Positions 1 through 9,653 of a stretch of 64,000 bases of DNA are shown here, piece by piece. The translations under genes were made by a program, and so were the position numbers. The number at the start of each line of letters is the position of its first letter. The first letter of the stretch is position 1. The notes beneath the pieces are model-generated. The model was not told the origin of the DNA. It made no database searches and worked only from the letters and a program-made list of their open reading frames with translations. Origin of the DNA: G963668605 sp963793625 (GTDB lineage Bacteria; Acidobacteriota; Terriglobia; Bryobacterales; Bryobacteraceae). The stretch spans positions 372,001 through 436,000 of the forward strand of contig CAWCAT010000011.1 of the NCBI GenBank assembly GCA_963793625.1, in the 5' to 3' direction.

Positions 1-2
1 CG

Positions 3-815
3 CTGCACGTCGAGACAGGGGAAAATCTGGCACCGCGCCCGGGAGATTTGCAGGCTCTCAGATCGTGGCCTGATCTGGGTCCAATCTACCAGCGGCAACA
101 CATTGCCAATTCGAACTACCACTCGCTTCAAGTGAAAGCCGAGAAACGGCTCTCAGGGCGTTTCGCGCTGCTGGCCAGTTTCGTCTGGTCGAAATCGATT
201 GACGATGCTGACGGAATTATTCCAGGAATGTTCGACAGCATTGGAGCTCAGGATGAACGCAATCTGCGGCTCGAGCGTGGCCTCTCTTTCTTCCACGTCG
301 GAAGAAGAGTGAGCAGCGGCTTTGTCGCGAGCCTGCCCACTGCGCCTGTTCTAAAACCCGTACTTAGAAATTGGCAATTGAGCGGGATTGTCACGCTGCA
401 GGACGGCACTCCGTTGAATCCTGCCTACTTTGCGTTCGATCCCGCGAATAGCGGAACCCCGAACCGGCCCAACGTTGTCCCTGGACAGAGCATCATGCTT
501 CCGCGCAATCAGCGCACGGCAACACGTTTCTTCAATATCGACGCATTTTCCGCACCGGCGCCCTACCAGTTCGGCAACGCCGGCCGCAATATACTGCCCG
601 GTCCAGGTAACAACGTATTCGACTTCGCCCTCCGTCGCCGTTTCGCTGTCGGCGAAAAACAAGCTGTCGAATTTCGCGCAGAATCTTTTAACGTGTTTAA
701 TCATCCTAATTGGGGGATCCCGGGCCCATATCCGGACTTCGGTCCTTTCTTCGGAAGGATCTTCTCGACCGGCGATCCGCGCCGCATGCAGTTCGCGCTC
801 CGATACGAATTCTGA
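3..815 (+). CDS. TonB-dependent receptor-like outer membrane protein, C-terminal part (5' truncated by window)
   Basis: The frame is open from the first bases of the window, so only about the last 270 residues are visible. The sequence has the alternating, aromatic-rich pattern of an outer-membrane barrel and ends in ALRYEF, a terminal Phe as expected for BamA-recognised barrels. Phrases such as NYHSLQVKAEKRLSGRFAL and VEFRAESFNVFNHPNW are characteristic of the large carboxypeptidase-regulatory/TonB receptors of Acidobacteria (family knowledge), which sit in the outer membrane and are thought to import or bind oligosaccharides. The stop codon TGA at 813-815 overlaps the ATG of the next gene by one base. 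The plug and regulatory domains would lie upstream of the window. Substrate cannot be told. Confidence 0.82.
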   Translation: MHVETGENLAPRPGDLQALRSWPDLGPIYQRQHIANSNYHSLQVKAEKRLSGRFALLASFVWSKSIDDADGIIPGMFDSIGAQDERNLRLERGLSFFHVGRRVSSGFVASLPTAPVLKPVLRNWQLSGIVTLQDGTPLNPAYFAFDPANSGTPNRPNVVPGQSIMLPRNQRTATRFFNIDAFSAPAPYQFGNAGRNILPGPGNNVFDFALRRRFAVGEKQAVEFRAESFNVFNHPNWGIPGPYPDFGPFFGRIFSTGDPRRMQFALRYEF

Positions 816-3293
816 TGACAATCGACTGGCAACATCTGCGCACTGTCCCGCGCTTTGCCAGCGCAGTGCTCAGTGCTTTGCGCTTCGATAATCCCGATGT
901 TTCCGGGCTGCAGTTGCTCAGTTCATCCGAGTGGACGCGCGCGCTCGATTTCTGCGACAAAGCGCATTTGACGCTCGCACTGAACCGCGTGGCCGGAGAG
1001 TCGCTTCCTGCCTGATATCCGCTCCCGGTTGAGCAGCAACCTTGATCGGAACCGTATCCGGCTGGCGAATATCCTAAAAGCCTACGACGAAATCTCCGCA
1101 GCCCTTGGGGCGGCAGGGATTGAATACGCGGTGCTGAAAGGCTTTACGCTCGTGCCCAAGTTTTGTCCTGACCCAGTGACACGCATGCAGTACGATCTCG
1201 ATCTCGTCATGACTCAGGATGGTGCCCTCAGGGCGCGAACGGCTCTCGGCGCGCTTGGGTTCGAATCGCTTGCCGCGTTGGAGGACTTTCCCACGGATCA
1301 CCTGCCGGCGATGATCCGGAAGACCGGCTGGGAGTGGCGCGGAGATTTCTTCGATCCAGAAATCCCGACCATGCTGGACCTGCACTTCCGTTTCTGGGAC
1401 GAGCATACGGAGCGAATTCAAGCCCCTGGGGTGGAAGACTTCTGGAGCCGTCGCACAGAGGTTGCTGCTTTCGGCCGTAGGATACCGTGCCTTCATCCGG
1501 TCGACTCGCTCGGCTATTTTTGCCTGCACTTGTTGCGCCACCTCCTACGCGGCAGCGTCAACTTCGCGCACGTCTACGAACTGGCGTACTTCCTGAACGC
1601 CCACAAGGACGATGAGGAGTTCTGGAAAGAGTGGCACGCGCTGCACTCTGATGAACTGAGGCAGTTGGAATCTATCGGCTTCGCACTTGCTAATGCGTGG
1701 TTTGGTTGCGGAATGTCATCGGCTGCGCGCGATGCTGTGAGTAGCCTTCCAGAGCGCGTCCAGCTTTGGATGGAAAATCATGCGGCATCCCCAGCCGAGG
1801 CGCTGTTCCATCCGAATAAGAACGAGTTGTGGCTGCACCTGGAACTACTCGAAGCGTGGCCCGACAAACTTTCCGTGTTGCGCAGGAGGCTGCTGCCCAT
1901 CCGGCTGCCCGGGCCCGTGGATGCAGTCTGTCTTCCTGATTCCATGCTGACGTTGCGGATCAGGGTTCGCCGAACAACGAAATATCTGCTTTATGTGGGA
2001 AGCCGAATCGCCCATCATCTACTTGCGCTGCCGCCGCTGATTCGCGATGGTTCTGGTTGGTGGTGGCGCACGAACGCGTTGGGAAGCGGCTTCTGGACAC
2101 TGCTCGGCGCGTCCGCACTGTTCTCCATCGGCATGTTCGTGTTCGTGGTCTTGTTCAATCTTTATTTGCTCGATCGCGGGTTCAACGCTCAGGACCTCGG
2201 CTGGATCAGTAGCGCAACAACGGCCGGGTGCATTGTGGGATCGCTACCCGCGGGAATTCTGACGCGGCGATTCGGCTTGCGAAATGGAATTGTGTTCGCG
2301 TTCGGAGGCACAGCGTTGTTTTCGGCCTTGCGCGCCACAGTGCCCGATATCACTGCGCTCGTGCTGACCTCGTTTCTCGGCGGCATCGTGTTCGCAGTAT
2401 GGGCTGTATCGCTGGCGCCGTCGATTGCGGGACTTACTCCGGAATCGCAGCGCCCCAAAGCGTTCAGCGTGTTCTTCTCTGTCTCGATCGCGCTCGGCAT
2501 TCTGGGTGGTTGGCTCGCTGGTCATTTACCGGGCTGGCTCGCGTACGCGCAACCTGGTGCGAGCCCGCAAGACCTGAAGCAAGCGGCACTGTTTGTAGCC
2601 GCCGCGCTTGTCGCGATCGCAGTACTGCCCGCCGCGCGACTGCGGTTCCAAATCGCGACACCAGCGACCGGCACCGTGTATCCACGCAGCCGATTCATTG
2701 TGGCATTCCTTGGCGTGTTCGCGGTTTGGCACCTGGCGACCGGGGCATTCAATCCGTTCTTCAATGCCTACTTTTCGGCCGGGCGCCATGTCGGTACGGA
2801 GACGATCGGCACGATTTTCAGCGTCGCACAAATGATGCAAATCTTTGCGCTTATGATCTCCCCCATCCTGTTACGGCGACTTGGCCTGCCCAACGGTGTC
2901 GCCTTGATGATGGCGGCGACCGGCGTTGGCTTCGCGGGCCTTGCTGTCGCTCAAAGCGCGTTCGCGGCTGCGGCTGCCTATGCGGGATACATGGCCTTCC
3001 AGTGGATGAGCGAACCGGGCATAAACGCTCTGATGATGAACCGTGTGAAACCGGAAGAGCGTAGCGGCTTGTCTGCGCTTTACTACCTTGTGGCTTTCTC
3101 GGCTCAGGCGATTGCGGCCGCCGGCGCAGGCGCGTGGATAAACCGCGCGGGTTTCGAGCCGCTGCTTTTCACGGTGTCTGCCATCGCTTTGTTCGCCGCG
3201 CTTGCTCTTCGGAAACTGGGGAGCGCTCCGGAATCCGAGCCGTCTGACCGGAGGATGCAAGAGCCTCAATCGATTCCAGAATCTGCCGCGTGA
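815..3293 (+). CDS. Nucleotidyltransferase-family protein fused to an MFS transporter (one frameshift)
   Basis: An ATG at 815 opens a 66-residue piece that stops at 1013-1015; the continuation is one frame over, joining near 1010 (…ESLP / DIRSRLSSNLDRN…), so a single extra base splits one gene. Residues after the join (AVLKGFTLVPKF, RMQYDLDLVM) match the uncharacterised nucleotidyltransferase family NTP_transf_5, common in exopolysaccharide/exosortase loci. From about 2080 the protein becomes a roughly 400-residue hydrophobic MFS-like region with about 12 membrane segments and a loop GILTRRFGLRNG typical of MFS loop 2-3. The total is about 825 residues. The fusion is continuous in frame, but given the indel rate here a lost stop codon is an alternative. 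The 3' end overlaps the convergent glycosyltransferase by 125 bp. A role in polysaccharide assembly is inferred from location only. Confidence 0.75.
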
Positions 3294-4350
3294 ATCGCTC
3301 AGTCGTAAAACTCTGTTCCCATCGTTTTCGTGCGGTGTCGGCCATTGCCGTGATGTCATTATGTGGCACTCGCCGCAGAGTTGCCGCCAGGGCCTCCGCT
3401 GTCGGCGGATTCACGAGAATACCTGTAACGCCGTCCTCGACGACCTCCGGTATTCCGCCAGAGCGGAAGGCAATCACCGGCACGCGCGCAGAATATGCTT
3501 CGAGAATCACTCGGGTAGTTGACTCGGAACCCGGGGACGGAACCACCAATAGATCCAGATCAGCCAGCACCTCTCGCACGTCGTCGCGCCAGTCTAGAAA
3601 CTGCAGCGGCAGCCCCGCGCTGTGTGCACGCACCGCGTGTGCGTAACGGTTGGCTGCGTGGTTCCCGAACAACGGTTCGCCACAGATCACGAATTCGAGA
3701 TCGGGCATATCATCCGCAATCATGCGCACAGCCTGGACGAATTCCAATTGGCCTTTCTCCGGCGCGATTCTTCCGATCACTCCGATTCGGCGGCATGCAG
3801 AGCGGCGCGGCCGATCTGGTAGCGAGCAGTCCGGAACTCCGTTGTAAATGACCTTCAACGGAAAATTACGCATCAACGGCCGCGCTACGAAGTGGCTTCC
3901 GGCAATCACCATAGTCCGTTCAGGCACTCGCAGGCTCTGTGCCACCAGCCATGCCGGGCCTGAACCAAGCAGACTATGGCAATGGAACAACACAGGCACT
4001 CTATGGCGGAAGGCTGCCGTGCACACCGCGGGAACCAGACGCGGTCCGTTGATGTACAGGACGTCGGGATGATGCGCTTCGATCAGTGCCAATATGCGCG
4101 CGATTAGCGTGGGCCATTGCGCTGCGAAACGAAGCATGTCAGCGGTCGTCTTGTGTCCGGCTTCGAAAGGACCGCAGGGAACGCTGCTCACACGCACTCC
4201 TAGGTGTCGAAGACGTTCGGAGAGTGCGCCATTACCCGGCATTGCGGCATGGGCGCTCCATCCGGCTTCACGCGCCGCGTTCACGACTTCCAGCAAACAG
4301 CGCTGCCCGCCTCCCAAATCGGTATATTGATCCAGAAACAGGATGTTCAT
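3169..4350 (-). CDS. Glycosyltransferase family 4 (GT-B fold)
   Basis: A 393-residue protein if started at the ATG at 4350, which overlaps the stop of the upstream wzy-like gene by four bases (ATGA type); a longer frame exists but lies inside wzy. The N terminus MNILFLDQYTDLGGGQR is the glycine-rich first strand-loop of GT4 enzymes, GRIAPEKGQLEFVQA starts the donor-binding domain, and ESTTRVILEAYSARVPVIAF carries the E-x7-E type signature. It should transfer a sugar from a nucleotide donor to a lipid-linked glycan on the cytoplasmic face. Together with wzy and wzz it forms a minus-strand operon. The C-terminal 40 or so residues lie in the convergent overlap with the preceding gene and look poorly conserved. 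Sugar specificity is not visible. Confidence 0.85.
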   Translation of the reverse strand: MNILFLDQYTDLGGGQRCLLEVVNAAREAGWSAHAAMPGNGALSERLRHLGVRVSSVPCGPFEAGHKTTADMLRFAAQWPTLIARILALIEAHHPDVLYINGPRLVPAVCTAAFRHRVPVLFHCHSLLGSGPAWLVAQSLRVPERTMVIAGSHFVARPLMRNFPLKVIYNGVPDCSLPDRPRRSACRRIGVIGRIAPEKGQLEFVQAVRMIADDMPDLEFVICGEPLFGNHAANRYAHAVRAHSAGLPLQFLDWRDDVREVLADLDLLVVPSPGSESTTRVILEAYSARVPVIAFRSGGIPEVVEDGVTGILVNPPTAEALAATLRRVPHNDITAMADTARKRWEQSFTTERFTRQILESIEALASSGQTARIPERSPVSEEQARRTKRWQTP

Positions 4351-5753
4351 CTGCGCACCGCCATAGCCAACACCCAGAAGTAGATCGGCAGCACCCGCCA
4401 ATACGTGAGCAGATCTCCGGACAACATCTGAAACATCTGCCCGACCCAGAAGCAGAAGAACCACTCTCCGAAAAACGCTTTCTGCCGGTCCAGACTCTTC
4501 GCGGCACGCAAGGAGGCGCGAAGTGCAGCCGCACTCAACAGCAGCAACGCCGCGAGTCCCAGGATGCCCGTTTCCACGAGCAGGCTGAGATACATGTTGT
4601 CGGCAACCACCGGCCGGCCAATAAACTCCGAATACGGCAAGGTTTTATAGCCCACACCGATGATCGCGTGCCAGGGGTGTTCCGTCAGGAATTCCAGCAG
4701 CAACTGCCATGAGGCGATGCGGCCTGACAACACGATCTCCGGAGCCGAAAAGAAATATTGAGCCGAGGCACTGAGCCGCAGCCAATACAATCTGGCGAAG
4801 GCTGGGAAGAGGATGAAAGTTAGCGCCGCGCTCACGGGCAACCCCAGGGCAAAGATTACGGCGAGGCGTTTCAGCTTTAGCCGCCTCCAATTCAGCAACA
4901 GGATCGTCGCTGCCGCAATCGCGAGGCTCACCAGCGATGCCCGTGAATACGAAAGCACCAGCGCCACGCTGAGTGCGGCCGCTCCGATTATGAGCACGCT
5001 TCGTGGCAGGGGGCGTTCCGCTGCGGGCCGCAGAATTGAGACTCCGATCATCACGAGGAAAAAAGCGCAGAAGTTTCCAAGAGTGCTTGCTTCGTAAAAC
5101 AAACCTTGCGCACGCCTGAACACACCGGTGTTGAGCCACACAAATTGTCAACCGAAACCGGCGGGCGCCGGAAATTGAAAGTAGAAATCAAGGCAGGCGA
5201 AGATCGCAGCGGCAACGGCCGAGAAAAATATCAGCCGGATTTGGCGGAGTTGATTGAACTCTACTTGCGCCGCAGGGCCGTTCCGAATGTATAGAAAAAC
5301 ATAAACCGAAACGCCGAATAAACAAACTCGTGCGAAGCTAGCGGCGGCAATTGCGAATCCCGAAAACATGGCTGCGGGAACGATGCTGATCAACAGTGCG
5401 CACAGGAATGCGAACATGCCAAGGTTCAGTAGATCCGGCTGAAACTTCCACTCGTTCAGACGAAGCAATCCGGCGAACAAACCCAAGGCCGCGAGTGCCA
5501 AAGCCGGGTGGATACCGCTGTCACCGATGGGAAAAGGGAGCGGAGGCAGCAGGATTGCGGCAAGCAGGAACAGACCGACCCACCGGGCGGGGGTGAGCAG
5601 AATCCAGAAGCATAACGGAATTCCGACTAGTGGAGCAATCAGGGCGGCCGCACTGAGCGTGTTCGGGGCGAGTGAGATGAGTGCCGCGTAACCGCCAAGC
5701 ACAGCCGCAAGCACCAGCTTCGGCGGTTGCCGTAGCGCGGTTACTTCAGCCAT
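4347..5753 (-). CDS. O-antigen/exopolysaccharide polymerase (Wzy/ligase-like), interrupted by an in-frame TGA
   Basis: Two pieces lie in the same frame: an N-terminal part (ATG 5753 to TGA 5150-5148) and a C-terminal part that continues directly after the stop as QFVWLNTGVFRRAQGLFYEA. Together they make a polytopic protein of about 468 residues with the RAQGLFYEASTLGNF and DNMYLSLLVETGILGL regions typical of Wzy/WaaL-type proteins, where the long periplasmic loop precedes a D-N-x-Y-L motif. The product would polymerise or ligate lipid-linked repeat units at the periplasmic side. The break is a stop codon, not a frameshift; a GTG at 5141 could restart translation but would lack the first half. 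The ATG overlaps the wzz stop by 8 bp, indicating an operon. It may be a true nonsense mutation or a base error. Confidence 0.75.
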
Positions 5754-6876
5754 TGCTATGTCTCGCAACTACGCCGGAACGGCCGCCCGAAAACCCCACA
5801 TTCCTGCGCCTGTGATATGCGAATTCCAAGCTCAGGAAGATCAGCGAAGCCAGAAATCCAAGAACAGCGGCGCCCACTATATTCAGCGGGAGATTGGGGA
5901 AAGAAGGCCGCTCCGGCACAGTCCCCGGATCGATGACCTTCAGCCGCTCTCCCCTGTATCCGGCCGTCAAGCGGACTTCCTGTAAGCGATTCTCGATCAG
6001 AGCAAGCGTCGTTTTCGCGGATTTCCGCTCATCGTCCAGCATTGCCAATCTGGCCTTGCGTTCTGCAATTAGACGCTGATTGCGTTCGAGGGGCAATTCG
6101 GTCTGTTGCAACTGCTTCCGGAGAACTTCGATTCTCACGCGTGCGCCAGCCAGCCAGCCACCCAGATCAGCACTGCGTGAATCTTCGGGGTGCTTGAGCC
6201 TGTCGGCATACTCCGCTGAATCCATTTCGGAAGCAAGAAGTTGCCGTTGAAGTTGTGCGCGCAAGGCCAGTTGCCCATCGATCTCCGCCTGCAGTCCCGG
6301 CACGGGATCCTGCGCCAGAAGCTGGTTCCAGCGTGCCTCGATTTGATCGACGCTGGCCCGGGCAGCTTTGTACTGTTGTTCCACAACGTCGAGTAGATCG
6401 CGGTCACCCTCACGCACCACCGAGCGATTCATCTTCACGGTTTCGTCTGCCAGATACTGGGCCAATGCCTGCGCGAGTTTCGCATCCGGCAACGTGATCC
6501 GGATCTCAAGGATCTTTGTTTCGCGCGGGATTGAAACCTGCAGGACGTTCCGCTTCAGTGATTCAGCCGATTTATTGCCGAAACGTTCGCGAAGATGGAA
6601 CTCGGCAATCGCGCGCGCAAACAGACTATCGCTGGACGCGAAGTGCGCATAGGTTTTTAGGGACTCCAGATAAATCGGACTAATCGCCGTCGCGGAGCGA
6701 AGGTCGGTGCCGGCTGGAGACTCAATCAGAATGCGCGAGGTTCCCGTGAATTTCTGGGGCAGGAAGAGACTGAGTGCGAGTGCTCCGGAAACAGCGACGG
6801 CACACGCTACAGCTACAAATAGCCAGCGAGTTTTCAGATAACCCAGATACTGCCAGGCATCAAACGATTCTGCCAT
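5746..6876 (-). CDS. Wzz-type polysaccharide chain-length determinant
   Basis: Started at the ATG at 6876 (376 residues); the frame runs 27 residues further up but that extension overlaps the divergent gene at 6908. A membrane segment near residues 20-40 (WLFVAVACAVAVSGALALSL) follows a short cytoplasmic tail. Next come a periplasmic domain with FTGTSRILIESP, a long charged coiled-coil middle (about 150-290), the Pro-rich PGTVPERPSFPNLPLN, and a second membrane segment. This is the Wzz/PCP architecture without a fused tyrosine-kinase domain. Such proteins set the modal length of the glycan made by Wzy, whose gene follows with an 8 bp overlap. It is divergent from the ligase gene at 6908 with only 31 bp between starts, so promoters must overlap. 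Confidence 0.85.
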   Translation of the reverse strand: MAESFDAWQYLGYLKTRWLFVAVACAVAVSGALALSLFLPQKFTGTSRILIESPAGTDLRSATAISPIYLESLKTYAHFASSDSLFARAIAEFHLRERFGNKSAESLKRNVLQVSIPRETKILEIRITLPDAKLAQALAQYLADETVKMNRSVVREGDRDLLDVVEQQYKAARASVDQIEARWNQLLAQDPVPGLQAEIDGQLALRAQLQRQLLASEMDSAEYADRLKHPEDSRSADLGGWLAGARVRIEVLRKQLQQTELPLERNQRLIAERKARLAMLDDERKSAKTTLALIENRLQEVRLTAGYRGERLKVIDPGTVPERPSFPNLPLNIVGAAVLGFLASLIFLSLEFAYHRRRNVGFSGGRSGVVARHSNG

Positions 6877-6907
6877 TTCCCCGCTCTTGTGAGATAGTCT
6901 AACCGAT

Positions 6908-8749
6908 ATGGCTATCCTGATGATCGCCTGTTTAGCTGCGGTCTCGCTGCTGATCACACCGAATTTACACTTGTTTTTCGATGTAACCCCAAAAGCGTCC
7001 GTACTGCTCGTGGGGGCGGCGATTATCCTGGCAATGGCGGTCTGGGGCGCGGTCGATCTGAAGAGCCTGATTGGCCAGCGCTACGGGAAGTGGTTCTGCG
7101 GACTGCTTCTCGCCGCGGCGATCTCGGTGGTGGTTTCCGCACTACTCTCGGCGCATCGCGAACTTTCGTTTGGCGGCACGAACTGGCGCCGGTTTGGCCT
7201 TCCCGTACAAATTGCCCTGTTGTGTTTCGTATTCGTTACAGCCTGCTGGCTTGTAGGGCGGCCCGCCCGGTCGAGACTCCTCATGCGTACTTTCGTTGTC
7301 TGCGGACTCTGTGCTGGAATATACGGAATCTGCCAGTATTTCGGATTCGATCCCTGGCTTTCCAGCGCAGGGTATCAGGCTGGAGAGGGCGAGTGGACTA
7401 TCGTTCGTCCGCCTGCAACACTCGGACACGCGAACTACTTCGCCACCTGGCTCCTGTTTCCCGTCTTTGCAGGAGCTGGGCTGGCGCTGGCCGATTCGAA
7501 TCGTTTGTGGCGGAGTCTCGGTGCGGCCTGCTTCGCGTTAGGCTTGGTAGCTGTCGTCATGAGCGGGACCCGTTCCGCACTACTCGGGTGCGTCATTGGC
7601 ATTGGAATCCTTGCCGTTTGGAACGGATTGAAGCTGTCTCGGAAGACCGCTTTAGTGTTGCTGCTGTTTGCGACTGCCTCAGTTGCATTCTATGTTTCAC
7701 CGGCGGGCGAAATGTTGCGCAGGCGAATTCATTGGATCAAGGAGGACCCGTTCGGCGGCGCGCGCCGGTGGCTTTGGAAAGACAGTCTGACGATGTCTGC
7801 CCAGCGGCTGCCCGCAGGGTTCGGGCCAGAGACGTTTTCGCTTGAGTTTCCCCAGTTCCAATCAGTGGAACTGTCGCGGGCATATCCCGGTTTCTATCAC
7901 GAATCTCCGCATAATGTTTTTCTCGATATTCTGACCCAGCAGGGCATACCGGGACTCGCGATACTGCTCGGATTCGTAGGCTTGGGAGTTTCTGCTGGTT
8001 ACCAGGCAGGCAGGCGGGGGACTTCCGAGAAAGCGCTTTGTGCAGCCTTGGTAGCGGCTCTGGTCAGCCTGCAATTTTCAGTATTGGTGGTGCCGACGGC
8101 CTTGTTTTTCTATCTCACCATCGCAATGCTGATCTCCAGTTCCACTTTTACGAAGGCCGCTGGTTCCACTGGCCGAGCGCGCTGGTGGGTTGCAGTTCCC
8201 GCGCTGCTGATTTGCTTGCTGATGGCGTCCGTCGGGGTCCGTATCTGGATCGCCGATGTGTTGCTCAAACGAACTGCGATTGCCCTGCAGCGCGGGGATG
8301 TGCGGTCCGCAGTGACAGAATTCGAGCAGGCTCGGGACTGGGGGGCGCAAGCCGATCTCTGGTATTCGCGAACTATGGCGTTGGCTGCGCAAAGGACGCT
8401 CGATCCGGAGCAGCGAGCACGCGCGTGGAAGGAAGCGTTCGATGCGGCGGTCCGCGCGACGCGTACAGCGGATGACCGGCAGAACGCCTGGTACAGTCTT
8501 GCGGCTTTTCAGGCCGGGCAGAACGATTTCCCTGGCACCGAGCGAAGCCTGAGGAATGCCACACAATGTTCCCCCAACTGGTTCAAAGCACACTGGATGC
8601 TCGCCCGATTCCTGCACGCCACCGGGCGGCTTCCGGAAGCCGAAAAGGAAGCCGAACGCGCCGCCTTTCTAAATGCCGGGAAAGATCCGGATGTCGAACT
8701 TACGTTGAATCAAGTACGTTCCAGCCTGCGCATGGCGCGGCAAAAGTAA
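6908..8749 (+). CDS. O-antigen ligase family membrane protein with C-terminal TPR-like tail
   Basis: 613 residues. The first ~420 are polytopic, with a Wzy_C type core: periplasmic loop containing PPATLGHANYFATWLLFPVF, the small SGTRSALLG helix, and HESPHNVFLDILTQQGIPGL, which carries the H-N-x-x-L-x-x-x-x-x-G pattern of ligases and polymerases. The last ~170 residues are soluble and helical (ALQRGDVRSAVTEFEQARDWG, ARFLHATGRLPEAEKEAERA), reading as two or three TPR-like repeats. This layout is common in O-antigen ligase homologues of Acidobacteria and Deltaproteobacteria. It would be a second polymerase/ligase beside the interrupted one at 4347-5753, either ligating glycan to an acceptor or polymerising it. 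It shares a 31 bp divergent control region with wzz. Confidence 0.85.
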   Translation: MAILMIACLAAVSLLITPNLHLFFDVTPKASVLLVGAAIILAMAVWGAVDLKSLIGQRYGKWFCGLLLAAAISVVVSALLSAHRELSFGGTNWRRFGLPVQIALLCFVFVTACWLVGRPARSRLLMRTFVVCGLCAGIYGICQYFGFDPWLSSAGYQAGEGEWTIVRPPATLGHANYFATWLLFPVFAGAGLALADSNRLWRSLGAACFALGLVAVVMSGTRSALLGCVIGIGILAVWNGLKLSRKTALVLLLFATASVAFYVSPAGEMLRRRIHWIKEDPFGGARRWLWKDSLTMSAQRLPAGFGPETFSLEFPQFQSVELSRAYPGFYHESPHNVFLDILTQQGIPGLAILLGFVGLGVSAGYQAGRRGTSEKALCAALVAALVSLQFSVLVVPTALFFYLTIAMLISSSTFTKAAGSTGRARWWVAVPALLICLLMASVGVRIWIADVLLKRTAIALQRGDVRSAVTEFEQARDWGAQADLWYSRTMALAAQRTLDPEQRARAWKEAFDAAVRATRTADDRQNAWYSLAAFQAGQNDFPGTERSLRNATQCSPNWFKAHWMLARFLHATGRLPEAEKEAERAAFLNAGKDPDVELTLNQVRSSLRMARQK

Positions 8750-8813
8750 ACTTTTAGGCTCCAGTATTGTATTCGAGACGGTTCGGCCATAGACTGACTA
8801 CACAGAGGGCCCT

Positions 8814-9644
8814 ATGGCAGCGCTTCGTAATCTCATCGTGCTTGCAATTTCACTGACGCCTGTTTTCGCGCAGGTGCCGAATATTGCTGATGGCGGGGTA
8901 TTGAATGGCGCCAGCTTTGCGCGAGGTCAGGCGATTGCCGCCGGCTCGCTCGTCTCGATCTTTGGCACCAATTTCGCTACTTCACTCGCAGTAGCGGACT
9001 CCATTCCACTCTCCAATTCGATGGGCGGCGTGACGGTCACGTTCAACGATATTCCGGCGCCCTTGGTCGCGGTGATTCCGGGCGGAGCTTCCAATGCAGA
9101 CCAGATCAACGCCCAACTTCCGTGGGGCGTGCTCCCAGGCGGCACCACTGCAGGCAGCGCACGGGTAGTAGTCAGCAGGAACGGAGTCGCCTCAAACCCG
9201 AGCGTGGTTCAAATTGCGCCGTTCTCCCCTGCTATTTTCAGCGTGAGGTTCGGGGTTGGGATCGCGATTGCCATCAATCCGGACGGCTCACTCGCCGCGC
9301 CCGCTAATGCCGTGCCCGGCATCGCGACACGCCCTGCCGTGATAGGCGACGCCGGCGGATTGATGATACTCGGTACCGGCCTTGGCGCAGTGAACCCAAC
9401 AGGCGTGGATGGCCGCGATTCGCTGGATCAACTGCGTACGGCCACTACCACTCCCAGTGTTTTAGTCGGAGGAATTCCAGCAAACGTGGTGTTCGCGGGA
9501 CTGTCTCCGCAATTCCCCGGTGTCAATCAGATCAATATCACGCTGCCGAATACGATTCAGCCCGGAGATGCGGTACCGCTACAGATACAGGTTGGCGGAA
9601 TCACGACGACAGACCAGGTCACGATCGCGGTTCGCAGACCCTAG
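8814..9644 (+). CDS. Secreted stand-alone TIGR03437 (Solibacter C-terminal domain) protein
   Basis: 276 residues with a signal peptide (MAALRNLIVLAISLTPVFAQ). Essentially the whole mature part is one copy of the domain usually found at the C terminus of large Solibacter-type secreted proteins: GGVLNGASFARGQAIAAGSL, VSIFGTNFATS, ADQINAQLPWGV and the closing FPGVNQINITLPNTI. These motifs are also seen at the end of the subtilase at 45415-48645 in this window. The function of the domain is unknown; an Ig-like, surface or adhesion role is a guess. It sits between the ligase and the priming sugar transferase, so a role at the polysaccharide-coated surface is possible but not shown. A purine-rich AGAGGG lies seven bases ahead of the ATG. 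Confidence 0.85.
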   Translation: MAALRNLIVLAISLTPVFAQVPNIADGGVLNGASFARGQAIAAGSLVSIFGTNFATSLAVADSIPLSNSMGGVTVTFNDIPAPLVAVIPGGASNADQINAQLPWGVLPGGTTAGSARVVVSRNGVASNPSVVQIAPFSPAIFSVRFGVGIAIAINPDGSLAAPANAVPGIATRPAVIGDAGGLMILGTGLGAVNPTGVDGRDSLDQLRTATTTPSVLVGGIPANVVFAGLSPQFPGVNQINITLPNTIQPGDAVPLQIQVGGITTTDQVTIAVRRP

Positions 9645-9653
9645 CGATTTTGC

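Noticed and set aside
5148..5150. Selenocysteine codon in the Wzy-like gene
   Set aside because: No redox motif in this membrane protein family and no SECIS-like hairpin visible after the TGA; a nonsense change is simpler.
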